Positions 1-6,765 are shown, numbered from the stretch's first letter. The stretch is 8,661 nt of DNA from Candidatus Methanophagales archaeon (GCA_003601795.1 PIXU01000177.1:1-8661); one strand, 5' to 3'. The notes: generated by a model from the letters alone, not told the origin. Translations and numbers: made by a program.

Positions 1-1411
1 ATTCCCCGGGGTTTTTTGCCGCAAGTGCACGGTAATAGTTCTCCACGGCATCGGAAACCCGCTCCTTCTCTTCATCGCTCACCACAGGAATCCGTATCTC
101 CGGCGTGTTCACGTATCGTTTCAAAAACTCCGCAAGCATTTCGTCAACCACATCCATTTTTCTTTTGCGATGTAACTCTGCGGCGGTGAGCAGTAAAAGT
201 TCAGAAAAAGCGAATACCGCATCGTCTGCACGATTGTTCTTTGCGAAGTACACGTGCCCTGACATCTCACCACCTGCAACCGCACCAACCGCATCCATCT
301 TCGTCTTTATGAATGAAAATCCGGTCTTCCATTCTACGGGCACGCCACCATCCTCCGTGATTATCTCTCGTATCGCATCCGAGCATTTTGTATCGTAAAC
401 AATCTTCGCATGTGGACGCTCTTTTAAAATGTGCTTGCAGAGCAGAGCGAGGATTTGTTCTCCGATTATGTTCCGTCCACCGGGCGATACTGCGCCTGCA
501 CGGTCGCCGTCACAGTCAGAAGACAGCCCGATGTGTGCATTTTTACGCTGCACTTCTGCATGCAGATCCTTTAAGAACCCCGGTATTGTCGGGTCGGGCA
601 GGTGATGCGGGAAGTTGCCATTGGGTTCACAGTAAAGCTCGAATACTTCTGCGCCCAAATCGCTGAAGATTGACGGTGCGATTACGCCCGTAGTTCCGTT
701 TCCTGCGTCATAAACGATTTTTAAGCCGGTTAGCGGCTTTGTTCTCTCTTCAGGCAGTTTCTCAATCTCGTGCAGTGCGGTAGAAAGTGCCTCCCGTAAC
801 GAACTATCACCTGAAAGGGCGCGTGATGCCAGTTCTTCCCATCTGTCCCGCAGGATAACGTTTGCAGCTATCATAGAATGATAATCCTTCAGCACATCCA
901 CTTCTTCGAGTTCGCCTTTAACAGTGCTGGGAAAGGGCATGGAGCCGATTTTAAACATATCTTCGAGTTTCTTTGCGGTTTGATACATCTCGTTTATTTG
1001 ATTCTCCGTAGTACTTTCAGAACCAACACAAAGCTTGAAGCCGTTCCATTCCTTGTCGAGGTGGCTGCCCGTGACTTCAACACCGCCATCGGTATTGAAC
1101 AGCCAGGTGGCGAAATACATCAATGGTGTGGAGCTTACCTTTTCCGCGGGTGCGATGTCTATGACATGGACACCTCTGCTTATAAGAGCTTCGGCAAAGG
1201 CGGTTTTCATGCGCAATGAGCTATTTCGGACGTCTTTACCAACAACAACTTTTAGTTCGTGCGGGTCTTTACGGCGGTGCTTACGCAGCAGTTCTACGTA
1301 AGCTAACGCAGTCAAAGTGCAAAAGTCGTTACTGAGTTGGAAGTTCGAATACTCCTCGGAGGCAATGCCCCTTATGTCGTTCGCACGATATGTGGTTTTG
1401 TCTATTATCAT
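1..1411 (-). CDS. Phosphomannomutase/phosphoglucomutase family (alpha-D-phosphohexomutase), C-terminus outside window
   Basis: The reading frame begins at ATG 1411 and stays open to the left edge (470 residues seen), so the gene is partial only because the window ends. It encodes a cytoplasmic enzyme that moves phosphate between C1 and C6 of a hexose (mannose or glucose phosphate), feeding nucleotide-sugar and glycan synthesis. Family landmarks occur in order: an N-terminal RANDIRGI; the phosphoserine loop TGSH with Ser116; the magnesium loop DCDGDR at 299-304; and the sugar-binding loop GEMSGH at 381-386. The final phosphate-binding domain is missing here. Oddity: after TGSH the usual Asn-Pro is replaced by Leu-Asp (TGSHLDKEWNGFKL), although the following NGFK is kept. 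The precise substrate (mannose, glucose or glucosamine phosphate) cannot be decided. The start follows the toxin remnant by 51 bases and has no clear ribosome binding site. Confidence 0.93.
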   Translation of the reverse strand, partial: MIIDKTTYRANDIRGIASEEYSNFQLSNDFCTLTALAYVELLRKHRRKDPHELKVVVGKDVRNSSLRMKTAFAEALISRGVHVIDIAPAEKVSSTPLMYFATWLFNTDGGVEVTGSHLDKEWNGFKLCVGSESTTENQINEMYQTAKKLEDMFKIGSMPFPSTVKGELEEVDVLKDYHSMIAANVILRDRWEELASRALSGDSSLREALSTALHEIEKLPEERTKPLTGLKIVYDAGNGTTGVIAPSIFSDLGAEVFELYCEPNGNFPHHLPDPTIPGFLKDLHAEVQRKNAHIGLSSDCDGDRAGAVSPGGRNIIGEQILALLCKHILKERPHAKIVYDTKCSDAIREIITEDGGVPVEWKTGFSFIKTKMDAVGAVAGGEMSGHVYFAKNNRADDAVFAFSELLLLTAAELHRKRKMDVVDEMLAEFLKRYVNTPEIRIPVVSDEEKERVSDAVENYYRALAAKNPGE

Positions 1412-1462
1412 TTTTTGATGAGGTGTAAATTTGTCTTCTGCTATTATGCCGACATTTATTAT

Positions 1463-1576
1463 TTAATCATAAACCCTTGTTTTTTCTATTTTTTCTATTA
1501 CCCTTCTGACGATGACTTTGTCTGCTTTCCTCAGAAATTTCTTTGATCTGTTGGAATAGCTTACATCGAACGTCAT
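1463..1576 (-). pseudogene. RelE/ParE-family toxin remnant with internal deletion
   Basis: This 37-residue frame starts at ATG 1576, overlapping the antitoxin stop codon as ATGA, and ends at TAA 1463-1465. The first part, MTFDVSYSNRSKKFLRKADK followed by VIVRRVIEKIEK, is the normal N-terminus of archaeal RelE-type toxins (ribosome-dependent mRNA interferases of about 85-90 residues). It then jumps straight to TRVYD and stops, and that motif resembles the normal last residues of such toxins (IDKR.RVY). The central beta-sheet with the catalytic residues is absent. I infer an in-frame deletion, possibly through the short AT-rich repeat ATAGAAAAA present twice near the junction. It should be inactive as a nuclease, though the N-terminal helices might still contact the antitoxin. 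Too short to appear in most gene predictions. Confidence 0.72.
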
Positions 1577-1758
1577 AATCCCAGCTCTTGTTTAAGTTCC
1601 TCGTGCGATGTTAATTTTCCTTCGGATTTTTCCATGTTATACTCTTGCAACGCCTTATAGTCGTCTTCCGTCATTATGCTGTCTATATCTACCATGTGCT
1701 CTTTTATCCCCATTAATTCCCTCTTTACAAATTCTAGGTCTTTGTGTATTATTTCCAA
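1573..1758 (-). CDS. Small antitoxin of a RelE-type toxin-antitoxin pair
   Basis: This is a 61-residue acidic, helical protein. I place its start at TTG 1758, because a GAGGG ribosome binding site lies about nine bases upstream and no in-frame ATG is available before residue 16. The ATG near 1783 after GGAG is out of frame. The sequence (a charged helix, then VDIDSIMTEDDYKAL, then KLTSHEELKQELGL at the C-terminus) matches the style of small archaeal antitoxins encoded directly upstream of RelE/ParE toxins. Such proteins bind and block the toxin and often repress their own operon. The neighbour confirms the type: the toxin frame starts in its stop codon. Because the toxin is broken, this is probably an orphan antitoxin that could still neutralise related toxins elsewhere in the genome. 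Assignment rests on context and general resemblance, with no DNA-binding motif identified. Confidence 0.75.
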   Translation of the reverse strand: MEIIHKDLEFVKRELMGIKEHMVDIDSIMTEDDYKALQEYNMEKSEGKLTSHEELKQELGL

Positions 1759-1760
1759 TG

Positions 1761-2061
1761 TTACGTTTTCCCTCTTTTTTCATCTCCTTTTATTTTTACT
1801 TTTTGTTTCTTATAAAAAATTATAGTCATTCCGAAAAGTAACCACAAGATTATACATCGTGGGCTCTGCCCACATCCCGGAAAACCCGGAAAGGGTTTAT
1901 TTCACGAGAAAAATCTCAGATTTCTGGTCTTGTGTTAATCTCGTGGAATCTCGTGGTTTATTAATTGCAATTTGTTACTGGAATGACTATAAATACTTGA
2001 AACCTCGCCTTGATAATATTTCATCATCATAATTTTTTATTTTCGTTTTTGCCATTACCAT
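1761..2061 (-). pseudogene. Small unknown reading frame interrupted by the MITE-like element
   Basis: Starting at ATG 2061, seven bases behind a strong GGAGGTG ribosome binding site, a frame runs MVMAKTKIKNYDDEILSRRG, then FKYL, and stops at TAG 1987-1989, which lies inside the terminal repeat of the inserted element. If the element and one TA are removed, the frame continues in phase through 1820 to TAA 1761-1763, giving 43 residues (C-terminal part IFYKKQKVKIKGDEKRGKT). That end lies two bases before the antitoxin TTG start, so the restored gene would link the methyltransferase and antitoxin in one transcript. I do not recognise the product; it is short and lysine-rich. The restored second half covers only 19 codons of AT-rich DNA, so continuity could be chance. 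Confidence 0.3.
1821..1991. mobile_element. MITE-like non-coding inverted-repeat element flanked by TA
   Basis: The ends are perfect inverted repeats, TAGTCATTCC at 1823-1832 and GGAATGACTA at 1980-1989. Each is bordered by TA (1821-1822 and 1990-1991), as expected for a TA target duplication. An inner arm, AGTAAC at 1837-1842 against GTTACT at 1974-1979, extends the dyad past a four-base bulge. The interior encodes nothing. It is packed with small hairpins: GTGGGC-TCT-GCCCAC (1859-1873), AAACCC-GGAAA-GGGTTT (1882-1898) and GAGA-AAAA-TCTC (1906-1917). A perfect tandem decamer AATCTCGTGG also occurs at 1937-1946 and 1947-1956. Size (167 bp between the TAs), lack of coding and TA flanks fit a miniature element mobilised in trans, probably by an IS630-type transposase. 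A host structured RNA or regulatory dyad is the alternative. Confidence 0.6.
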
Positions 2062-2098
2062 TCCAAAGCACCTCCTTCTCTTCCATTTTTATGCTTTT

Positions 2099-3187
2099 TC
2101 AACCTCCTCTCTCATCTAATCCCAACAACAAACATTCCTCTGAATTGTTATTACTGAGTACGTACTTGTAACCTCCGTACCTTATCTCACTTACTACTGG
2201 CTTATACTTCCTTAAAATTCTTGTCAAGCTCTCAATAGAAGGTATGCCATCTGACCTGTACGAAACCACAATGATAGCGTTTTGAAATTTTTTGAATAGT
2301 TTGTCAAACGCAGTGTGAATCTTATTTTTATCACACCAAACAGGTTTATCATGCTTTATCCGCCTGTGTTTGCTCCGGTAGTCAATCATATCCTTCCATT
2401 TGGGGTAATTCACAATGCCTTCAAGAAAATGATAAAATTCCAGGTAATCCACGCCAACACCCTCTCTCGATATGTAAGGTGTATCAATATAAACGAGGTC
2501 GAAATCTCCCTCTATATCGAAAACATCGAGATTGAACGCTTTGTTTTCCTTTCCATTAGAAAAAACACATCCATTCGCTTCTTTTACAAAGTTCAAGAAA
2601 TGCTCTTCAAATGGCGTATCCCACGTCACTTTATTACCAAAGCTGCGTTTTACATTTGAAGTCCGCATGTAAAGGTTTTTTCGATGAAAAAGATTATAGG
2701 GACGTTTTATAATGCAAGATTGAAATAATGCATAATAAGCCAGTGTGCGCTTGTAAAAATTATCTAAATGTTCGATGTTCTGGATGGCCATATCGAGCCA
2801 TCTGTTCTCCTCGTCTGTATAGTAAATATCAGAAAATGTGTCCTGGATGAACGTGGGATAATTGATGTCTGGGTGTGGTTGCAGTAAAAAGTCTATATCG
2901 TCATGCGATAGCTTCGTTGAATCATTCTCTATCAGAGCCGTACCGATGAAATAATTGGACTTTAATATGTCGTTATAAAAGACCTGTTTACCTCTTGTTT
3001 TCAAGAAATATCCTACTATCCCTGTTCCACCGAATGCGTCTAAGGCGCTTTCAAATTTGATGTCTTCTATATTCTCCCAAATCCATTCGACTATCTTCGA
3101 TTTGCTCCCCTGATAGCGGGTTGTCGGAAGAGTACACGGCTTAATTAAGTCTCCCATAAGTGTTAATTGCGAAGCCCTTTCAATCAT
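2099..3187 (-). CDS. Type II DNA adenine-N6 methyltransferase, D12 class
   Basis: Modification enzyme of the restriction system; it should transfer a methyl group from S-adenosylmethionine to an adenine in the recognition site. Motif order is that of the D12 (alpha, Dam-like) class. RYQGSK near the N-terminus is motif X, LDAFGGTG is the AdoMet-binding motif I, and YIDTPY is catalytic motif IV in a variant form (normally DPPY). An aromatic stretch, DYLEFYHFLEG, follows. It resembles the COG3392 type of adenine methylases more than M.EcoRV itself. I chose ATG 3187 (362 residues) because AGGTGAT, matching the 16S rRNA tail, lies four bases upstream; GTG 3196 would add three residues. The start overlaps the endonuclease gene by eight bases, so translation is probably coupled. 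The predicted target is that of its partner (GATATC), by inference. Confidence 0.9.
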   Translation of the reverse strand: MIERASQLTLMGDLIKPCTLPTTRYQGSKSKIVEWIWENIEDIKFESALDAFGGTGIVGYFLKTRGKQVFYNDILKSNYFIGTALIENDSTKLSHDDIDFLLQPHPDINYPTFIQDTFSDIYYTDEENRWLDMAIQNIEHLDNFYKRTLAYYALFQSCIIKRPYNLFHRKNLYMRTSNVKRSFGNKVTWDTPFEEHFLNFVKEANGCVFSNGKENKAFNLDVFDIEGDFDLVYIDTPYISREGVGVDYLEFYHFLEGIVNYPKWKDMIDYRSKHRRIKHDKPVWCDKNKIHTAFDKLFKKFQNAIIVVSYRSDGIPSIESLTRILRKYKPVVSEIRYGGYKYVLSNNNSEECLLLGLDERGG

Positions 3188-3989
3188 TCTTATCACCTTT
3201 TACACCCTGTTTATACTCAAAATATTCCTTTATATTACGATAAGGCGGCTTTGGTAGTTCAAGTAGTTGCGCCATATCCTTCGTCAGATAATACATCCAA
3301 TAATCATCAAATACTTCTACCCCGTATTCTGAAAAGATGCCAGTACCTCTCCTCATCTGTTCTATCTTTGTTGTAGAACCTATGTTTTTTGTATTGCCAC
3401 TTCCAGGTCTATCAGTTGCGATTTTATACTTCTCCTGCAAGATAAATTCAATATCCTTTATCACAGAAAGAATCCTTTTGAGCTCTGCAATAGAGTAAAT
3501 TTTATATTCATCTATACGCTCATCCTGCTTCGTATAAATAATCCCAAGCATGTAATGCTTTTTATATTCGCCGTACGGAAACGTAATATTCTTTTTGCTG
3601 GTTCTATCCCTGAAATAGCCTGTAAACGCACCAAGCGTGAATCCTGACGCTGTAGTTTCTGATGTTCGATATGTGCTTTTTATATCGAGAGCTACCTTCT
3701 CGCCGTTATTTTTGCCGATAAAACTGATGTCAGGATAAAAATTCTGCTCTTTGCTTAAGACGATGTCAAAATTGTTCTCTATCGCAAACTGCTGGATTTT
3801 AGGGAATAACATAATCTCCAAAACCTTTGAAATCACCTTTGTATCAAGAGAAATCGTGTAAACATTCTTGAAAACATCAATAAAGCCCTTTACCGTCCAA
3901 TTACCATCAGAATCTTGAATATCGTATAGATATTGGTTCAGATACGCCAAGAGTTTTTCTCTAAAGTTGTCCCTATCTACGGTCATCAT
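3180..3989 (-). CDS. EcoRV-family type II restriction endonuclease (predicted GATATC)
   Basis: This 269-residue protein aligns by eye with EcoRV over most of its length. LDTKVISKVLE (49-58) matches the EcoRV segment carrying Lys38 and Glu45. NFYPD (83-87) and LDIKSTY (101-107) supply the catalytic Asp87, Asp102 and Lys104, equivalent to Asp74, Asp90 and Lys92. FTLGAFTGYFRD (117-128) matches the FTLGGYTSFIR segment. PGSGNTKNIGS (195-205) matches the recognition loop AGSGNTTNIGS that reads the DNA bases. GTGIF plus DDYWMYY near the C-terminus also corresponds. Because both the active site and the base-reading loop are kept, the enzyme should be active and cut within GATATC, leaving blunt ends. 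The gene precedes and overlaps the methyltransferase. There is no convincing ribosome binding site at ATG 3989, which suggests a leaderless transcript. Comparison sequences are from memory. Confidence 0.92.
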   Translation of the reverse strand: MMTVDRDNFREKLLAYLNQYLYDIQDSDGNWTVKGFIDVFKNVYTISLDTKVISKVLEIMLFPKIQQFAIENNFDIVLSKEQNFYPDISFIGKNNGEKVALDIKSTYRTSETTASGFTLGAFTGYFRDRTSKKNITFPYGEYKKHYMLGIIYTKQDERIDEYKIYSIAELKRILSVIKDIEFILQEKYKIATDRPGSGNTKNIGSTTKIEQMRRGTGIFSEYGVEVFDDYWMYYLTKDMAQLLELPKPPYRNIKEYFEYKQGVKGDKND

Positions 3990-4006
3990 TTAAACAATAA
4001 CATTAG

Positions 4007-4025
4007 GCGTTAATAAAATTAGCGC
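4007..4025 (-). promoter_or_regulatory. Candidate promoter with overlapping dyad upstream of the restriction operon
   Basis: An imperfect palindrome, GCGTTAAT-AAA-ATTAGCGC (7 of 8 pairs match), is centred 27 bases upstream of the endonuclease ATG. On the minus strand its centre reads AATTTTATTAA, a plausible box A at the right distance for a leaderless start. A dyad lying on box A would be a natural operator, for instance to delay nuclease expression. No controller-protein gene is visible. Both roles are inference. Confidence 0.35.
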
Positions 4026-4128
4026 TCAAAACTTCTCCATCGCCTCTTATCTCGAACCTCTCAACACACGCAGGCAACCAACACGTTGGGATTTCAGGGA
4101 TTTCCACACTGAAATTTATGTTACAACT

Positions 4129-5113
4129 TTATTTAAACCTGACCACAATCTTTCTATTTCCCAACCATGATACGGGTAGATTTCTGCCCGATTCATCAAG
4201 TATCCCCAGCAGTGTTTCAACCGCTACTCTATGCTTCTCCTTATAATTGCCGTAGAACGTTACAACAATTCGATTCCCCTTAGCCTTTACCAGAGCAGGA
4301 AAAGCGATAATTTCCTCAAAAAGTGATTCCACGGTCAGTTTCTCAAACTCGTCCTCCGTGTCCCGTTTCAAGCATGCCATCAGATTGAATGCAAACAGCT
4401 TCAACGCAATCATCGCTGCAATCTTGTTCAATTCGATGCTTGGCAACGCATCCAGTCCTAAGAAATCGAAGTCCTTAAAGAAATTCTCGATCCGCCATCT
4501 CCAGCTTTTTTCATTGAGTATTTGCACCTCACTGCTCTCGTAGTCGTTTGTCAGGCATCCATGATATTTTTATACGCTATCCTCAAGAAAGCACACAACC
4601 CCGAGCTTCATCTCGCCAGAAAAGTTGCGAAGGGTCGTATCCTTGAACGTGATTAGCCGATCAGTTCCAACAAGCGGTTCGAATTCCGCCTTTGGAAAGC
4701 TCTTCATTTCTTCTATGCGATTGTCATAGAGCTTTATCCGTGTGACATACTTGAGATCCATCTTCTTATCCAGATATTTCAGAAGCGAGCCTACCGAGAA
4801 CCATTTATCGAAAACTACCTTCTCTATGTCTAGCAGTATATTTCTGGCTATTTCCAGCATGGGCACCGCAACTCCTTGATAATCTTCAAATCGCCGAAAT
4901 AGCTTATGAGATGCCATCCAGGTTGACTGTTTTTCCCTTGAAGATGTCTTGCTTTCCAAACGCCTTTGCGCAGGCTATCCCAAATTTTTCTGCTCGGGCA
5001 ACCGAGATTTTATCGAGGAAGCCGTAAAGATTGCTCTTAGAAGGCAATTTTGAGAATCCCGCAAGCACAGCTATACCGCGGTCTTTAACCTTTTCTACTT
5101 TAGTGACATAAAA
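4129..5113 (-). pseudogene. Decayed IS4-type (DDE) transposase
   Basis: The transposase is broken in at least three places. The 5' part is open from 5113 to a TAA at 4904-4906 with no start codon; it reads through KVEKVKDRGIAVLAGFSKLP to KGKTVNLDG, the region of the first catalytic aspartate. At about 4909 the homology moves to another frame (SHKLFRRFEDYQGVAVPMLE), with the intervening residues apparently deleted. That frame carries VVFDKWFS, the second catalytic aspartate. It is interrupted by an in-frame TAA at 4570-4572 and resumes without a shift as KYHGCLTNDYESSEV. It ends with WRWRIENFFKD, the region of the catalytic glutamate, and LGLDALPSIELNKI, stopping at TAA 4129-4131. These are typical of IS4-superfamily transposases. 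The element cannot move by itself. Weakly related sequences outside both ends (near 4109-4125 and 5102-5118) might be worn terminal repeats. Confidence 0.85.
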
Positions 5114-5160
5114 TTAGTTACTACAATTTCTGTAATGAATACCGGAATAGGCAACTGTAT

Positions 5161-5231
5161 GCGATTTCTGCTGATTTTTGTGCGTGTTTGGGAGATATTT
5201 AATTACGTGGAAATCTCTGTTTATTAATTGT
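5161..5231. repeat. Degenerate partial copy of the MITE-like element interior
   Basis: The stretch 5206-5230 (CGTGGAAATCTCTG followed by TTTATTAATTG) matches 1942-1967 in the element (CGTGGAATCTCGTGG followed by TTTATTAATTG) with only small indels and the same order. Further left, GATTTCTG at 5163-5170 has a counterpart at 1918-1925. The recognisable terminal repeats of the element are absent here. It may be a worn second copy, lying between the IS4 remnant and the membrane-protein gene. Confidence 0.4.
5220..5227 (+). promoter_or_regulatory. Candidate box A of the DUF2254-like gene
   Basis: TTTATTAA lies about 27-34 bases before ATG 5254, and no ribosome binding site is seen before that ATG. 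This is the spacing expected for an archaeal leaderless transcript. The box falls inside the stretch resembling the MITE-like element, so the promoter may have been supplied by it. Confidence 0.35.
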
Positions 5232-5253
5232 GAAACTTCTTTAATAAAATTGT

Positions 5254-6765
5254 ATGCAAAATAGAAAAGAAGATTTTATTGAGTTTGTGAAAACCATCAA
5301 GAATAAAGTGCATGATTGGTGGCTGAGTTACAACAGAAAACTATGGACTACACGTATTTTTGTGTACGGTTTTCTTCTTCTGTTGGTTATTTTTGTTGGT
5401 GCCATCCTATTTGCTAATTTCAATCTTTTTCATACCGATGTCAATAGTGCGAGATACATGCTCAGCGCATTGGTTCAAAGTCAGGCAGCAATCGTTGCCA
5501 TCGTTATCACACTAACCTTGATTGCGGTTCAACTTACCGCTTCGGCGTATTCGCCGCGAGTTGTGGATATTTTCAAAAAGGATCCGGATATGTGGATACT
5601 TTTGAGTTGTTACGGCGTCTCAATATTCTATGGATTCATCGTATTGAAACTGGTGGAGGGTGCTGAAGGTGAATTTGTGAGTCAAAGTGCTATCTGGTCT
5701 CTTGGTTCTGTCTCTATTTCGTTTGAGTTTTTTGTTTCTTTGGCGTATTGGCTTGGGGCATTCACTTTCGTTGCACTGTTTCCGTATATGTGGAATATTA
5801 TCAGTCTTTTGCAGCCAGAAAATATTATAAACCTGTTGGCAAAAGAAATCACCAAAGACAAATTTCTGAAGGAAATACGGGATGAAAATCCACTTCAACC
5901 CATTATGGATATTATCCATAGCTCAATCATGAAATATGACCTTGAAACGACAAGAATTGGGTTGACTGAGGTTACGAAGCGAGTTATTGAAATTATTGAT
6001 CCTGATGGCGAGAAAAGGATTTCAGAGCGTTTTTGTGTTAATTTATGGCGAGTTGGTAAATTAGCCATGGAGAGAGAGGACGAAGACATAACCGTAGAAA
6101 TTATCGCGAACTTAGAGAATTTCGGAAAAACAACAGCTGAAAAAGGTCTTGAATTTGCATCATCGCAAGCAACAGAGTATCTCGGAACTGTTGGAATAGC
6201 TGTTAAAGAAGGTCTTGAATTTGCGAAATCGCAAGCAGCAAGTTCGCTGGGAAAAGTTGGAGTATCCGCAGTAGAAAAAGGATTTGAAGATGTTGCACGC
6301 CAAGCAGCAAGTATTCTTGAATCTGTTGTGAAAGTAGCGGCAGAGAAAGGACTTGAGAATGTGACATCGCAAGCAGCACGGTCTCTTGGAGATATTGGAA
6401 TAGCTGCTACGGGGAAAAAATTTGAAAATCTGATCCACCAAGTAGCAGTGTATCTTAGAGAAGTTGGAAGAACTGCTTTGGGAAAAGGATTTGAAGATGC
6501 AACATGGCAGGCGGGACGGTCCCTTAAACATATTGGAATCGCTGCTGCTGAAAAAGGACTTGAAAGTGCAGCAGAGCAAGCCGCAAAGTCTCTTGCCGAG
6601 TTAACAATTTTAAGCGAAGAAATCGTCAAAACTGCAATTCACGACTATGAATCGAGAATAGAAGAAAAATACCATAACTCCTTCCAGAAATTCATGAGGA
6701 TCTATGAACAAGAACTCGAAAAACTGCGAGCCGAGAGCCAGAATAAAAAGACTGAGAGCAGGTAG
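5254..6765 (+). CDS. DUF2254-like four-helix membrane protein with seven 23-residue repeats
   Basis: 503 residues in three parts. Residues 1-185 form a membrane domain with hydrophobic helices at about 35-58, 75-97, 113-134 and 156-180. Its core, SQAAIVAIVITLTLIAVQLT then SAYSPRVVDIF, matches the signature of DUF2254 membrane proteins, whose role is unknown. Residues 190-290 are soluble and mostly helical. Residues 291-450 are seven tandem repeats of 23 residues (the second has 22), roughly G.AA.EKGLE.A..QAA.SLG.V. Residues 451-503 look like a charged coiled coil. The repeats should build a helical rod or solenoid in the cytoplasm, suggesting a membrane-anchored scaffold or sensor; that is inference. 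The gene stands alone between the IS4 remnant and small reading frames. The usual DUF2254 family lacks, as far as I know, such a repeat tail. Confidence 0.8.
   Translation: MQNRKEDFIEFVKTIKNKVHDWWLSYNRKLWTTRIFVYGFLLLLVIFVGAILFANFNLFHTDVNSARYMLSALVQSQAAIVAIVITLTLIAVQLTASAYSPRVVDIFKKDPDMWILLSCYGVSIFYGFIVLKLVEGAEGEFVSQSAIWSLGSVSISFEFFVSLAYWLGAFTFVALFPYMWNIISLLQPENIINLLAKEITKDKFLKEIRDENPLQPIMDIIHSSIMKYDLETTRIGLTEVTKRVIEIIDPDGEKRISERFCVNLWRVGKLAMEREDEDITVEIIANLENFGKTTAEKGLEFASSQATEYLGTVGIAVKEGLEFAKSQAASSLGKVGVSAVEKGFEDVARQAASILESVVKVAAEKGLENVTSQAARSLGDIGIAATGKKFENLIHQVAVYLREVGRTALGKGFEDATWQAGRSLKHIGIAAAEKGLESAAEQAAKSLAELTILSEEIVKTAIHDYESRIEEKYHNSFQKFMRIYEQELEKLRAESQNKKTESR
6124..6603 (+). repeat. 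Seven tandem 69-bp coding repeats
   Basis: Units begin at 6124, 6193 (66 bp), 6259, 6328, 6397, 6466 and 6535. At protein level each unit has Gly at 1, Lys-Gly/Lys-Phe/Leu-Glu near 7-10, Gln at 15, Ala at 16 and Leu at 20. Nucleotide identity is moderate and uneven, so these are old duplications under protein-level selection rather than a recent expansion. Confidence 0.85.

Noticed and set aside
105..1301. Several plus-strand open frames across the left end
   Set aside because: They lie opposite the phosphohexomutase, which has all family motifs on the minus strand, and their proteins look like antisense translations (Ser/Arg/Phe-rich, no motif).
1608..1841. Plus-strand 77-residue hydrophobic frame
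   Set aside because: It is antisense to the antitoxin and rich in Leu/Phe from AT-rich DNA; no ribosome binding site or family resemblance.
1937..1956. Tandem decamer as an origin iteron or CRISPR
   Set aside because: There are only two units, inside the mobile element, with no spacer and no replication gene nearby.
4078..4089. CCAACACGTTGG near-palindrome
   Set aside because: Five-base arms and no gene start next to it; it lies in the leftover DNA beside the IS4 remnant and is not beyond chance.
6124..6603. Regular 69-bp spacing as a CRISPR array or satellite
   Set aside because: The repeats are contiguous, diverged in DNA, in frame and conserved at protein level, with no spacers.
5895..6629. 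Minus-strand open frames of 244 and 139 residues opposite the repeat region
   Set aside because: They arise because the 69-bp coding repeats also lack stops on the other strand; their apparent repeats mirror the DUF2254-like protein.
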